Source of the DNA: Membranipora membranacea
Lineage: Eukaryota > Bryozoa > Gymnolaemata > Cheilostomatida > Membraniporidae
NCBI GenBank assembly: GCA_914767715.1
Contig: OU612070.1
Span: 2,559,501-2,623,500 of the forward strand
Length of the DNA: 64,000 nt
Reading direction: 5' to 3'
The position numbers and the translations under genes were made by a program. How positions within the stretch are numbered: position 1 is the stretch's first letter; every line of letters begins with the position of its first letter. Shown piece by piece: positions 21,235-32,700 of the stretch. A model generated the notes under the pieces. It did no database searches, was not told the origin of the DNA, and saw nothing but the letters and a program-made list of their open reading frames with translations.

Positions 21235-24209
21235 CCTCATTACGGTGTTTATCATAAAAAGACCGGAAAGTCGTATTTGACTGTGGTGCGCAGGCTAATG
21301 GTGTCAATCTGAATGATGAGTTATTACAAGGCCCTAACCTAAACAATTCTCTGTTTGGAGTGTTATTGAGATTTCGGCAAAAACCAGTAGCTTTATCTTG
21401 TGACATCGAGAAGATGTATCATCGCTTCAGAGTAGTAAACGAGCACCGTGCTTATCTTCGGTTCATTTGGCTTGATTATCAGGGTAATCCAGCTGTATAT
21501 AGAATGTACGTCCATATTGTTGGCGCTAGATCGTCTCCCAACTGTGCTAAATATGGTCTCAATAGGCTAGCAATAGACTATGGTGAAAATTACCCACTAG
21601 CTCAGGAGTTTATTCAGCGTAATTTCTATGTTGACGGTGGTTTATGTAGTGTAAATACCAGTGATGAAGCCATCGAACTTCTGAAACAAACTAGGTCATT
21701 GTGTAAAAATGGCAATCTTCATGTACACAAGATTCTATCCAATCAACCTCAGGTGCTGAAAGCCTTCCCTCAAGAGGATACAAATCTCAAACCACAGAAC
21801 AATATTCAGCTGCTCGACTCAACAGAGCGAGCTCTAGGCATGCTATGGGCCTTGGACTCGGATTCATTCACCTATAAATATCAGCCTGTACCTGCTAAGA
21901 AAATTACTAGGAGGTTTGTGTCAGCTTATGTAGCTTCGGTATATGATCCTGTGGTCCTCATAAGTCCTCTTATTCTGCCAGCTAGAGTAATGATACAAAA
22001 CTCATGTAAAGACGGTTTGAGTTGGGACCAGGAACTTGATCAAAACATGTGTGATAAGTGGAAAATCTGGGACTTCGAAATCTCCAAAATCTCCAGTCTG
22101 TCCATTCCCAGGTGTATTCACCCACACTCATTCATGCCAGTCAAACAAGAAATCCATACATTCGCAGATGCTAGCGAGCTAGGGTATGGAGCATGCTCTT
22201 ATGTTAGGACATTTGATGAAAATAATGCTGTACATTGTAGTCTAATGCTAGGAAAAACTCGTGTGGCTCCGTTAAAGAAACGTATTACCATTCCTAGGCT
22301 AGAGTTACAAGCAGCATTACTAGCTGCTAAGCATTGTAATTCTCTCAAAACTGAACTAGGCATACAGTGTGATAGTTATCTCTGGTCAGACTCAAAAATC
22401 GTCTTAGGCTATATCAGTAATGACTCGAAACGGTTCCAAACATTTGTTACAAATCGTGTGAATCAAATCAATGAAATCTCGTCGAAATCCCAATGGGATT
22501 GTGTGAATACTAGTTTGAATTCTGCAGATATTGCATCCCGTGGATTAAGCACAGTAGAATTCCTGAACAATTCTATGTGGTTTCATGGATCCGACTATCT
22601 GTGGAAGACCGATCCATTACCTAGCTCAAACTGTTCAGTTACTGATGATCCTGATGACTTGGAGCTGAAAAAATCAGCTATCACTCTAGCTACTAACTCA
22701 AAATCACTGTCAGGGTTTTATGAAATAGTTTTGAGTTTGGTGAATAAATCATCATCATGGAATAAAACTGTCAGATGTGTAGCCATGTTACAAAATATCA
22801 AGTCCAACCATTCATTTGATGGGTGCGGGAAGTTGTCTGCTCTGCATACCCAGAATGCATCAAACTACATCATTTCACTAGTCCAGAGTATCAGCTATCA
22901 GAATGAAATTCAGTCACTCCAGTCAGGGTGCGCAATCGATAAATCTAGTTCATTATGGAGACTGGATTGCTTCATTGATAGTGATGATCTGTTACGAGTG
23001 GGTGGTAGAGTAAAACTGTCGTCTCTGTCATTAGCAGACAAGCATCCCATTGTCATACCAAAACAGTCCAATCTCAGTAAATGGATTTTGCAGCATTATC
23101 ATGAACAAGTAGCTCACCAGGGACGTACTTCTACCATGTCAGCTGTGAGGTCTGCTGGATTTTGGGTGGATGGTTTGAGTAATGCGGTCTCATCTCTGAT
23201 TTACACATGCTCATTTTGTTGTTGACTCAGGAGGCCAGTAGAAAGTCAGAAAATGGCAGACCTCCCACCTGAGCGTGTTGAAGGCGTTTCCCCATTCACA
23301 CATGTAGGATGTGATGTTTTTGGCCCCTTTCCCATAAAAGATGGTCGAAAACACATGAAGAAGTATGGGCTAATAATCACATGCTTGTCCAGTAGAGCTG
23401 TACATATTGAAACTCTAGACGATCTCTCTACAGACTGCTTCTTGCAGAGCTGGCGCTGCTTTGTGGCTCTAAGAGGCCATGTCAGTTCTGTGCGTTGTGA
23501 CAATGGCACTAATTTTGTTGGTGCAAACAACGAAATTCTGAGACTCTATGATGAAATGTCTCAAGATAGTTCATTCAGTAAATATCTACAGGAACACCAC
23601 TGCGAGTTTATTTTCAATACCCCTCACGCTAGTCATATGGGCGGGTGTTGGGAAAGAATGATTAGGACAACACGCTCTGTGTTCAATGGTTTGACACCAC
23701 ATATGCATAACTTCAGTAGTAAATCACTGCGTACTCTACTATATGAATGTATGGCAATCATTAACAGTCGCCCTCTGACGGTTGTCAGCTCAGATTGTAA
23801 ACCTTTATCACCGAATGATTTACTTCATATGAAATCCTCTGTTATTTTACCTATGCCTGGTAGTTTTGATGATGGTGACGTCTATGCCAGAAAGAGATGG
23901 CGTGCAGTACAGCTGCTAGCCAACAAATTCTGGAATAGATGGCGTAAGGAATATGTGCAAAATCTTCAGCAGAGACAGAAATGGGTAAAATCCAGAAGAA
24001 ATCTCGCAATCAATGACATCGCTATTCTCAGTGATGACTGTGGTCGACGTTTTTGGAAACTAGGAAGAATAACCGAAGTTTTACCTAGTATAGATAATCT
24101 AGTCAAATCTGTCAAAGTTCTGTGTTATGATGTAATCAGTAACAATCACTCAACATTCACTCGCCCAGTTAACAAACTGGTATGCCTAGCTGAATCTGGA
24201 GCTCTGTAA
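21235..24209 (+). pseudogene. BEL/Pao pol: partial RT, RNase H, integrase, C-terminal domain
   Basis: In order: RT (VALSCDIEKMYHRF; the active-site box reads FYVDGGL, where the family has YVDD), RNase H (TFADASELGYGACSY, PRLELQAALLA, LWSDSKIVLGY), integrase zinc finger (HYHEQVAHQGR...CSFCC), integrase core (HVGCDVFGPF, RCDNGTNFVGA, GGCWERMIRTTR), then the BEL-specific C-terminal domain (RKRWRAVQLLANKFWNRW). Breaks: a frameshift near 21265, the D-to-G change in the RT active site, and an in-frame TGA at 23223-23225 right after the integrase Cys pair. The frame is otherwise open to 24209. Confidence 0.9.
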
Positions 24210-24627
24210 TAGGGATACAATGTAAATCCTAGACTTTTATCAGGACTCATGGAGGAGCAACTCCAAATTGTTGCTTTTTCATCCCACCTCATGGTGTTTA
24301 TTTTTCACTCGTTAAGCTTGGCTCTGCACTAAATCATTATTGTATTGCATTGCATTTATTATCATTTCATACAGCGATAGGCACTTCTCATTTGTATTTA
24401 TTCTCGGTAGTGCCAGTCGCTGCCTCAATAACTAGCCGTTAATTAATTAAATTGTTTGCTCGATCAAACCTCTCGCATGTCAGTTTTTGTATTTATGATT
24501 GGTGTCGCTAAATGTTTGGAACGAAATGAGAAATATCCTAGGCTTCTTTTTCTCTTTCTGATCAGTTCTTCCTTGCGACCTTCAGTCATGGTTGATGGGA
24601 GAAATCACAAGGTGATTTGGCCGGGAG

Positions 24628-25281
24628 TGTGGCTGCTTCACAGCGGTTTAGATCCTTTGCCATTTACTGGGAGTTGTGCCTAATTGGCCATAGCTGCATA
24701 GCTTTGTGCGGTGCCGGGCTATTGTGTTTTGTGTCCAATTATCTGCACTGATGGTTTAATTTGGCGAGCAAATTCCTCAAGCCTTTAGTTGCCCTGTGAG
24801 CCTTGGTGTTTGAGGTTTTCCTCACAAGCTCAGTAAACTTGAGTTGCGTATAAACTTTAACTATATTTATCTATTTTTCCGGGCAAAGGTGATATTTGGG
24901 GATTTACTAAAGGAGCAAAAAGGTATGTTATAAATTAAATTCTGTTTTCTGTAGGTTAAAATAATTCGACTCCAAGTTCACTTGACTTAATATCTTTTTT
25001 ATTTCTTGGTACATTCAAAATTAATTAATAGGGTTTAGATTTGTGTTTATTTGATCTTTGAGTATATTGTTCCTTATAGTTTGCGTTAAATTGAATAGTT
25101 AATTATTGACGGCATTTTTCTTGAACGAGGCACATTTTTATGCACCACATTAATTGCATCATTTTCCATTCCAGTTTCACGGAACCTTCGGGGATTAGAA
25201 TAAAACCTGTGATCCTGTGATACTATAAGTAATCTCTCAAATCTCGTGTGAATAAATCAAGAAGCCTTGTAGTCCAGAACA
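24628..25281 (+). repeat. 3' LTR of the BEL/Pao element
   Basis: Starts TGTGGCTGCTTC after a purine-rich CCGGGAG. It contains AATAAA-type motifs and ends ACA immediately before target duplication CCTAT. Confidence 0.85.
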
Positions 25282-25286
25282 CCTAT

Positions 25287-25975
25287 GGTCCTATACCGCA
25301 CAGCATAATTGACCTCGCACTATCACACTGCTGGGGGCCCGGCAGGCTAAGGGTTATGGTCGAGGGTAGCCTTGTCACGTGGCCACTGGTTTTGTTCTTT
25401 GGTAAACCAAAAAAACCAAAACCAGTGGCCGCGTGATAAGGCAATTATAAAAAGTTCAAAGTGTGATATACTACTAAGAACTTTACCACGAGCTGGCAGT
25501 AGGCATCCCTATGGGGTGTGCTATATCACCTTTGCTATTCGTTATGGCGATGGGGATAGTTATACAGAATTCACAAAGCAGTGTGAATGGGATCCACGTG
25601 GCGAACAACCAGACACTACAGCTGATGAGGGTCTTTATGGATGATATTACAATAATATCACCAGACAAGGCTCAGGTTGTAGCTTCAATCGATAAACTGC
25701 ATGAGTTGATAGAGAGCTGTGTGATGCAATTCAAACCTAGCAAGAGTCAGTCCCTGTCATTGTGTAAAGGCACACCTGTACCAAATACCTATGAGGTGAA
25801 ACAACAACTCATCACAGAGCTGGACACGATTGAAAAATGTGGTCTGTCTGGTAAATACAAAGCATGGCTTCTCAACTTTGCACTCATGCCTTGAATTTTA
25901 TGGCCTCTGACAGTTTATGATATTCCACTTACACCAGTTGAGAGAATGGAGCAAATGTTTAACAAATGTACTGTA
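25287..25975 (+). pseudogene. LINE A, RT catalytic fragment with FMDD
   Basis: YGPIPHSIIDLALSHCW continues the palm motif. After an inserted hairpin come VGIPMGCAISPLLFVMAMG and LMRVFMDDITII (catalytic FMDD), then QFKPSKSQSLSLCKG. A TGA at 25892-25894 interrupts a frame that continues WPLTVYDIPLTPVERMEQMF to about 25970. This is defective reverse transcriptase. Confidence 0.78.
25376..25435. repeat. Near-perfect hairpin inside LINE A
   Basis: CACGTGGCCACTGGTTTTG and CAAAACCAGTGGCCGCGTG form a 19-bp stem with one mismatch around a loop of about 20 bases that itself can pair (TTTGGT/ACCAAA). It interrupts the reverse-transcriptase reading frame, so it is an insertion or a fold-back rearrangement. 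Confidence 0.7.
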
Positions 25976-26176
25976 TGCCAGTTCGTTCACTCTTTCACTG
26001 CCTAGCACACATCCTTGTTTGACTCCATTTGTCACAGCAAAACCTTCAGAAATTCCAGTGTCTTGTGCTGCTTGAGCTTGCATACCATCATGTAGAGCCT
26101 TTATCAAGTTGATAACCATCTCTGTCAAGCCAAACTTCTCAGTATGAGCCAGCGCGAATCTTGCTAACCCGGGCAA
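25976..26176 (-). pseudogene. LINE reverse-transcriptase fragment (antisense)
   Basis: Reads LARFALAHTEKFGLTEMV, then IKALHDGMQAQ and EGFAVTNGVKQGCVL. This is the 'HDGM...F.V.NGVKQGCVLAP' block of RT palm from a LINE distinct from LINE A. Only about 65 residues survive; both flanks are lost. Confidence 0.72.
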
Positions 26177-29100
26177 CGTTCGAGCCGGTATAAGTATTCA
26201 TCTGTTTGTCCATATCATAAAACTGCATGCAAAAGGTTAAGTGAGGACTGGCTTTTGCATTACCAGAATCACTCTCTTGGCAAAACAGGAATGTTAGTCA
26301 ACGGGCAAGAATTAGTTGAGACATGTTGGCATCCCTGCCTAGCTGCAGTGGCTGACTGGTATGACTGGTTGGTTCGTTTATCTCCTCTCCTGAATGCTGC
26401 CACAGGCATTTGCTGGATTATTCCGGGTTTTACTCCCCTAGCCTTCGTCTTCCATAGACGGCTGCAAGCCAGCAGTACCGGTTTGGTGGATGAGCACAAT
26501 ACCAAAGATGCATACACCCTTAATAAGGTAGGTATTGTATTTGTCCTAACAGGGTGTCCACCCACCCTCCCACACCCTCTACAGGGTCAGTGGGTTCACC
26601 AGATTAGTAGTCGTGAGCTTGACCATGCGGTAGGTGGTACTGGGTTACATGGTCAGCTGACCTGGAGAATACAGTAGTCATATAATAACTCCCCAGAACA
26701 GCGCTTTGCTCAGAGTGCAAGGGCGCAGTGATATACTCTTGTTATTATTGAGATGATTTTACTTGTGCTCTAAAGCAGGGATCTGAGAAATGAAAACCAA
26801 TTTTAACATAACCGCCATCATGCATTGCACATAAAGAGGATGAATGACTAATCAAATGTTCATCCTGCTCGACTGGCTGAATCTTATGTACGCACTTATT
26901 TAGAATCTGAATAACTGTTGTGTGAGACACGAGACAGGAATCGTTTACTTTATGGAGGTGGGAGTGGTGTAGATATTACGGATGACCCACGGACTATGCA
27001 TGTAAAGTCTGACAGGTAGTACTGCTATAACAATACAAATCTTGCTCGTTAAAGATATAAGCAAAATTTTGAATATTGCATATATGCATATTTGAATGAA
27101 AATTTGTGTGCCTGGGTGAATGCTCTTTCATCAAAATTAACAACAAAGCTGAAGTCGTAACAATACTTTATTTATGGGTAGATACATCCTCATGCTCGTA
27201 CTGTTATTTGTATTACAAACTAATTATTACATTTCAATAAAGACTGTAATAAGATTCTAAGGGTGGCTGATATAATATTTCCCTCCATGATTCTTGATTC
27301 GTGATTGAGCTATACCTAGCCTTGGCTCTATGCAGATTTTTTCATTCAAAATTTTAAAAAATGCAGTTTATTCTACCTTTTGCAATAACTAAGGTGAAAA
27401 ACCACTCCATGGGTCAGATCCTATACCTATGATGCGATTTGAGAATTTATCATTCTCATGTAAGATTTTAACATCTTGTCTGGGAAAAAAGTAATGTTGG
27501 AGTTTGAAGATCGTAGCAATCGTCACAGTCACAATAATCATTGTATACATATTGAAATTCATACAAATATTGCCATATAAATTACAGAGGTTTGTCACCT
27601 GGCTCAGACGCTGCGCAATCTTTTTCTAGTGTGAATGCTTCACAGCAAAATAGTCCCGATGCACAAAATGATTTAGATCATTGTTTTGACTATTGTGGAT
27701 GGTTTTCTGTAATTCTGAGTTCCAAATTACGAACATAGCCTTACAGTAAGAATGAATACTGTATATAGGTCATGAACGTTTTATCACTGCAATAAAAGTG
27801 CTGAAGACCAAATCATATTTCATTATTAGATTATAGTTCGTAATTCTTGTCATTTATCCTTATCAATAATACCATGTTCAAACTTGAAATATGGATATTT
27901 GCTTCAATATTAATCTGCATGATTATGGTAATTTACAAAAGTGGGAAATATTGCCAAAATACCATAGACTTAATAATAATATTATTAAGTCTATGCAAAA
28001 TACTCACTTTAGAGAGTTAGCTTACTATTAAGAGATTGTTTAATATAAGAGTTGTCCACTCTCTTTACAAGTGCACACAAATCCCTGCTTATACTTATTC
28101 TTTCTGGTGTCCAGCAATCTAGTATGCAACAGATGAGGTCTGATACTCACAAGGCGATAAACATTGAGTATAAGGTTTACTAAGGGCAGCATATAGATAT
28201 GTTTCTAGTTAGTAAGCTGTACAAATAAGGTCAGGCTGACACTAAACACCTGCTTTAAAACAAAGGATTAGAAAATGGCTGCAGTACTACATTTGTGTAC
28301 CCTGTATATCTTGTTAGTGTTTGCACTTTTCAATAATACATTAGGAACCATAAACACATCAAGATTGAAAGCTGTGCCGATTAATTTATTTTAACCGCCG
28401 AATTTTATTTTGAGAAAACGTATTGTGGTTGCCAGTGTTCAATCAGCAGCTTGTTATCCTTTGGTCAGGAAATGATTGGTAGTGAAGGTACTGTGATGTA
28501 CAATTTATTTCAGTCGCAGTTATTTGTATCATAGTATCATTACGCTGTCAGATAAGATTGTTTGAGGTCTAGTGGGCTATCACATCACAAACTTTATTAT
28601 CTGTGCGATAGTTTAGAAACATTTTCCACATGATTCCTTGTAGTTATCTAGAAGGATTCAGTTTGCCTTATCAACAAAAGTGTGATGGTACCAGAGACTA
28701 TGGACTTATTATATATAGTCTCTGATGGCCCACCTCATATTTCAGGTAGGTTCTTGGTCCAATCACATAGGGGATCACACAAGGGTGATAACTGATACTT
28801 CTAGGCACAGGCACCTCACTCAAAAAATTAACTAGTTTTTATGTGTTGCATGTGTTGCATCGATAAGCATTAACTGTTAACCAAAGTGAATTAAATCTAC
28901 CTATACTACAACCCTATGAAAGTAACATGTATTTACATATATAATCCATGATTGAACCTGAGATATGCCTAAATAGTGTGACCCTTAATTTCTTTTATCC
29001 TTGCTCAGCGCTGTGAACAGGGAGGTAGCAATGAAGCAGTAAATAGTTAGATAGCTACATATTATAAAAGCTCTAGTAAGTTATTTTCCAGATCATACGT

Positions 29101-29534
29101 TTACAAAATCAAAAATGACATCGGCTCAAAATAAAACGAGATAGCTAAGCTGTGATGTCAAGTGTCACTGTACATGATAATGTGTGAGTTGAGGGAAGCT
29201 TGTACATCACTGTACACTCATCGTTGGCTAACAGGGTGATAAAATGTATCTTATCTTTTATTGTTGCATTATGCTAATACTGAACTAACAGTTTATCAAA
29301 TAGTTCCTGATATATCACTCAACAACACTCGAAGTCCAATCCTGATATCAGCCGACTGCTCTGAACTCGTTAGTCACTGCAAGGGTAATAAAAAGTCTGT
29401 TTTGGTCATTTTCTGGCTTCAAATGCTGCAATTCTTCAGATGCCTTTTACTTGTTTAGACATCAATTTGTTGGTGATTAATAATAAATAAGGTCACATTA
29501 GTGATAAAAATAGTTAAGTCATTAGGTCAGCATA
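26177..29534. other. Intergenic, no recognisable gene
   Basis: An open frame of 140 codons at 26255-26677 has no motif I recognise and is probably spurious or TE-derived. The rest is AT-rich. Two small palindromes stand out (27963-27995 and 28693-28723). No conserved exon, tRNA or long repeat was seen. Confidence 0.5.
27963..27995. repeat. 33-base palindrome
   Basis: CATAGACTTAATAATA and its exact complement TATTATTAAGTCTATG, separated by one base. The same 16-mer half occurs at 15287-15302 in gene 1, so it may be the end of a dispersed MITE family collapsed to its two ends. Confidence 0.7.
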
Positions 29535-29690
29535 TGATTGATAGTGTGGTAAAGTTAACTGTAATTGAGCAGAATTCAGCCTAGACAAAGCTGATATCAT
29601 CAGACTTAGAGGGAAGTGCTACTGAGCAGCAGCTGCCTCAGTAACTTAACCAGCGGAAGGGGATCTACAACGGAATGGGAACACAGGAAC
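29535..29690 (+). promoter_or_regulatory. Promoter / 5' UTR block of gene 2, conserved upstream of gene 3
   Basis: About 155 bases directly before the ATG align with 54864-55014 before the gene 3 first exon. Shared words include TGATAGTGTGG, GAAGTGCTAC, CTGAGCAGC and GGAATGGGA. The blocks end at the same distance from the ATG. No TATA box is evident. Shared non-coding sequence of this kind marks the paralogous transcription start and leader. Confidence 0.55.
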
Positions 29691-29751
29691 ATGTCTTCTA
29701 CAACTAAAACAGCCATTACCATCTGGATATTTCTTCTTCTCACCCACGAAG
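29691..29751 (+). CDS. Gene 2 first exon: signal peptide
   Basis: MSSTTKTAITIWIFLLLTHEG has a short basic start, the hydrophobic core AITIWIFLLL and a small-residue end. The in-frame ATG at 29616 is upstream in what aligns with untranslated leader of gene 3, so 29691 is preferred. It ends in phase 1 at GAAG/GTAAGA. Confidence 0.82.
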
Positions 29752-32700
29752 GTAAGAGAGATCTTACACTGCCTCTTCATGGCAGATATATTACTTTAGG
29801 CAATGAGCCATATTCACGGAAAACCATTTGATAGAGGCAAGAAAGCTTTCAGGCACAGTGTGCTGTCCTTATGGCGTGCCTGTGCAAAATGGCAGCTGCT
29901 GGAATCATGTAATAAGTGCTCCTCAATCCAGGTCCATTGCAATATCCTTCTTCAATGAGAGGTAACAAACTGGACAAGAAATAGTCAGTGATAAAACATT
30001 GTACTTATACTCTCAATAGCCTACATATTAATCTTGCAAGTTTGGCTGGTTGCGATTCTGACCGACCCGGTGTTACGTAGGCTGGTGCCTCTGCCATCAT
30101 ATCTATTGGCTGAATTATGAATTGTTAGTGAACTAGACTCAAGAAACTCGTATTTAATCATTCCTGTGGCAAATTTCCAGTTGTTATGGCTGTGGCAAAA
30201 CACAAGAAACTGTCGATCCTTCCTAAACAACCTTTCATTTTATCTGAACAAATTTTAACATCATTCTGCCCCCACACATATTATATTCACAAGCGATGGA
30301 ATCAATGTTCTTATACTGACTTGTAATGCGTGGGAAATTCTATATGTCAGCAAGTCAAATATATAACCATAGCACCACATAGCACAACATCCATGCCCTC
30401 ATATTCATTTCTTCAGTTAAAACATGCTACGTCATCGCTCTCAGACTTTTACCAGACCTCAAAACAGGAAATATTTTCTTTTCTCACTGAATTGTGAGGT
30501 CACAGCAGTCGTAAGTTAGAATCTAAACAGGACCGAAATTGAATCGTTAGTTCAACTCCTGTTACCCTACTATTTCATCATTTCATTGACTTTATTCATT
30601 GAATTCAACTAAAACAAAATTTGTTCTCCAATTATTCTTACCCCGAACAAATGTTTGGTATCGAGGCGCCGTGCCTTGATACCAAACATTTGCAATATCC
30701 CTCCGCCACCACAGAGGGAACATACTTGTTCTAAGCTGCAACATCAGACCCTGCTTATTACTGTGTGTTATGATTCATCGGCAAAAACTTGTCATTTTTG
30801 GTCTCCAATTATACTTACCCGAGAATCATGTTCATGTACAGAATAGTTTAACACAATTAGAGATTGCACACAATGCATCGTATGAGTCATGAATTATTTG
30901 AAGCTATGATTTTGAGGTATATATACTTTTATTGTCAATCTACAATCATATTTAGGAATGTTTTTCATGCAGTTACAGAGCAAAAAAGAAAACTTAAGGG
31001 GAGAGAAAAATAAAAAAATACACAAGATGTAATTAAAATTAATAGGATTTAAAGTGCTTCGATTTCTGTTCTTTTTTCTTTTTAGAGATACCAACAATAT
31101 GATATCAATATCAATATTTCTATCAGAACGTTACCAGGGATTTTTAACAAATTACACATTAGGCTTCTACTCTCCTTATATATATATATATACCTGCTCC
31201 TACAAACTGACAGTTGATGCTGTGGTCTGTGACAACAGATCTTCAGTTGTCGCACTTAATTTTGAAATTTCGAACTATTAACAGGTCGAACTGCACAAAC
31301 ACTTAATATAGCTGTGAATAAAACAGCTACACAGAAGTCAGAATATGAAAATCACCCACCAGGCCTCGCAGTGGATGGTTCAATTCTAGAGCAGCCAATA
31401 CCTGAAGGTACACCTGGTACTCGAGACGGGCAGTTCTCCCACACCAAAGAAGGAAATGATCAATGGTGGAAAGTGGACCTCGGAGCTGTATTTTATATAT
31501 ACCGTGTTGAGATGTGGAGCAGGAAGGGTTATTATGGTATGTGAGCTGAGGGCCACAAGTATTTGGTATCAGCATGATAATGGACCATTGATCTACTTCA
31601 ATCAACCTTTAGATTCTCTAAATCAGATTTTCCTTTTCAAATCAGCTTTGAAAATGCTTGAAAGGCACAATATTTTTGTGAGTATTTTGTATATTCATTG
31701 ATACATCTTTCTGTGTGCTATCAATACTCTGCTTGCATATTTGCAAGGCTGTAAAGGAAAATATCTACACAAGGAATGGTAACAGCAGCTTTCCGATTTA
31801 TTTTTTTTGCAGTGCTTTATCAATACGGTGTTATTATTGGATATTCTTTCAGAGTCTCGTCTGTCTAATATATCGTTGCTGACAAGCCTTGAGAGAGATG
31901 CTGGAGCACCATCACTTAGTTCTTCTGGATGGCAACTTCGCCGATATCGTGAATCAAAATACCCATATCCTGGAAAGGAGGAATTTGAATTTCCGGTTCC
32001 AGGAAGGCATATAGCAGTGTTCAATAATGGCAGTTATGGTGTGACACTCACTGAGTTTAAGGTCTTTGGGATTGGTAAGTTATCAATTGAAATCAAACTC
32101 ATACGATTCCACTCTCTGTTCACAATTCTATACCCGTATCTTTAAAACAGTGTGCAATCATATCTGAGACTGCTGTAGTGCCAATATCTGGATAGTACCA
32201 TAGAAAACCTGGCAAAACAACCTTCTAAACTTGACCAAACTTTATTATAAATATTGATTTTTGCGATCAGTCTGTCATGTCAGCCATGTGTCACGTTGAA
32301 GTTAATTCAAACATTAAAACTGTTAATACCAAACAGCACTTCTTCATACCAAAATAAAAAGTCTTAGTCCAAGTCCAAGTCCAAGTCCAAGTCCAAGTCC
32401 AAGTCCAAGTCCAAGTCCAAGTCCAAGTCCAAGTCCAAGTCCAAGTCCAAGTCTAACCAGAACCCTTACCAATAAGCTTCAACACAGCTTACATAAAAAA
32501 GAAATCAACAATGCCGAACCATCAATTGTCTGTTTACGGCCTGATCACCATCCTATATATACTGATAATATCACTAGTCATAGCTTTGTGTTTAGGAAAG
32601 CAAAAAAAAACTAAATTTACGTGCACAAGGACATTTTTGAATGATGTAACCGATTTCAAAGAGTGAAAATCCAGGGTCTTGAAGGGTCTAGACTCTAGAG

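Larger units (their letters stand above)
20701..25281 (+). mobile_element. BEL/Pao LTR retrotransposon, 5' deleted
   Basis: 3' LTR 24628-25281 (about 654 bp), starting TGTGGCTGCTTCACAG and ending CCAGAACA. The 5' LTR survives only as 20701-21158. The remainder of that LTR, primer site, gag, protease and the front of RT are deleted, and the sequence jumps to mid-RT near 21235. The 5-bp target duplication CCTAT is at 20696-20700 and 25282-25286, exactly restoring the LINE A coding frame (ANAY/YGPIPHS). pol runs 21235-24209. Confidence 0.9.
17180..25975 (+). mobile_element. LINE A (non-LTR retrotransposon), broken into three pieces by two later insertions
   Basis: Pieces on the + strand are about 17180-17771, 20281-20700 and 25282-25975. 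They read as one degraded reverse-transcriptase polyprotein of the group with NVEGKIFFSVLA, VVWLDSANAY, PMGCAISPLLF and FMDD motifs (NeSL/R2-like restriction-enzyme-type LINEs are my best guess). Each interruption is bounded by a target duplication that also restores the LINE frame: GGCATTAATG for the RTE element and CCTAT for the BEL element. The piece left edge is approximate. Confidence 0.8.

Noticed and set aside
26255-26677. 140-codon open frame, + strand
   Set aside because: No recognisable motif, overlaps an equally long antisense frame, and lies in a zone of LINE debris. Not enough to call a gene.
32366-32453. Possible CRISPR-like or regulatory array
   Set aside because: It is a plain uninterrupted hexamer microsatellite with no spacers.
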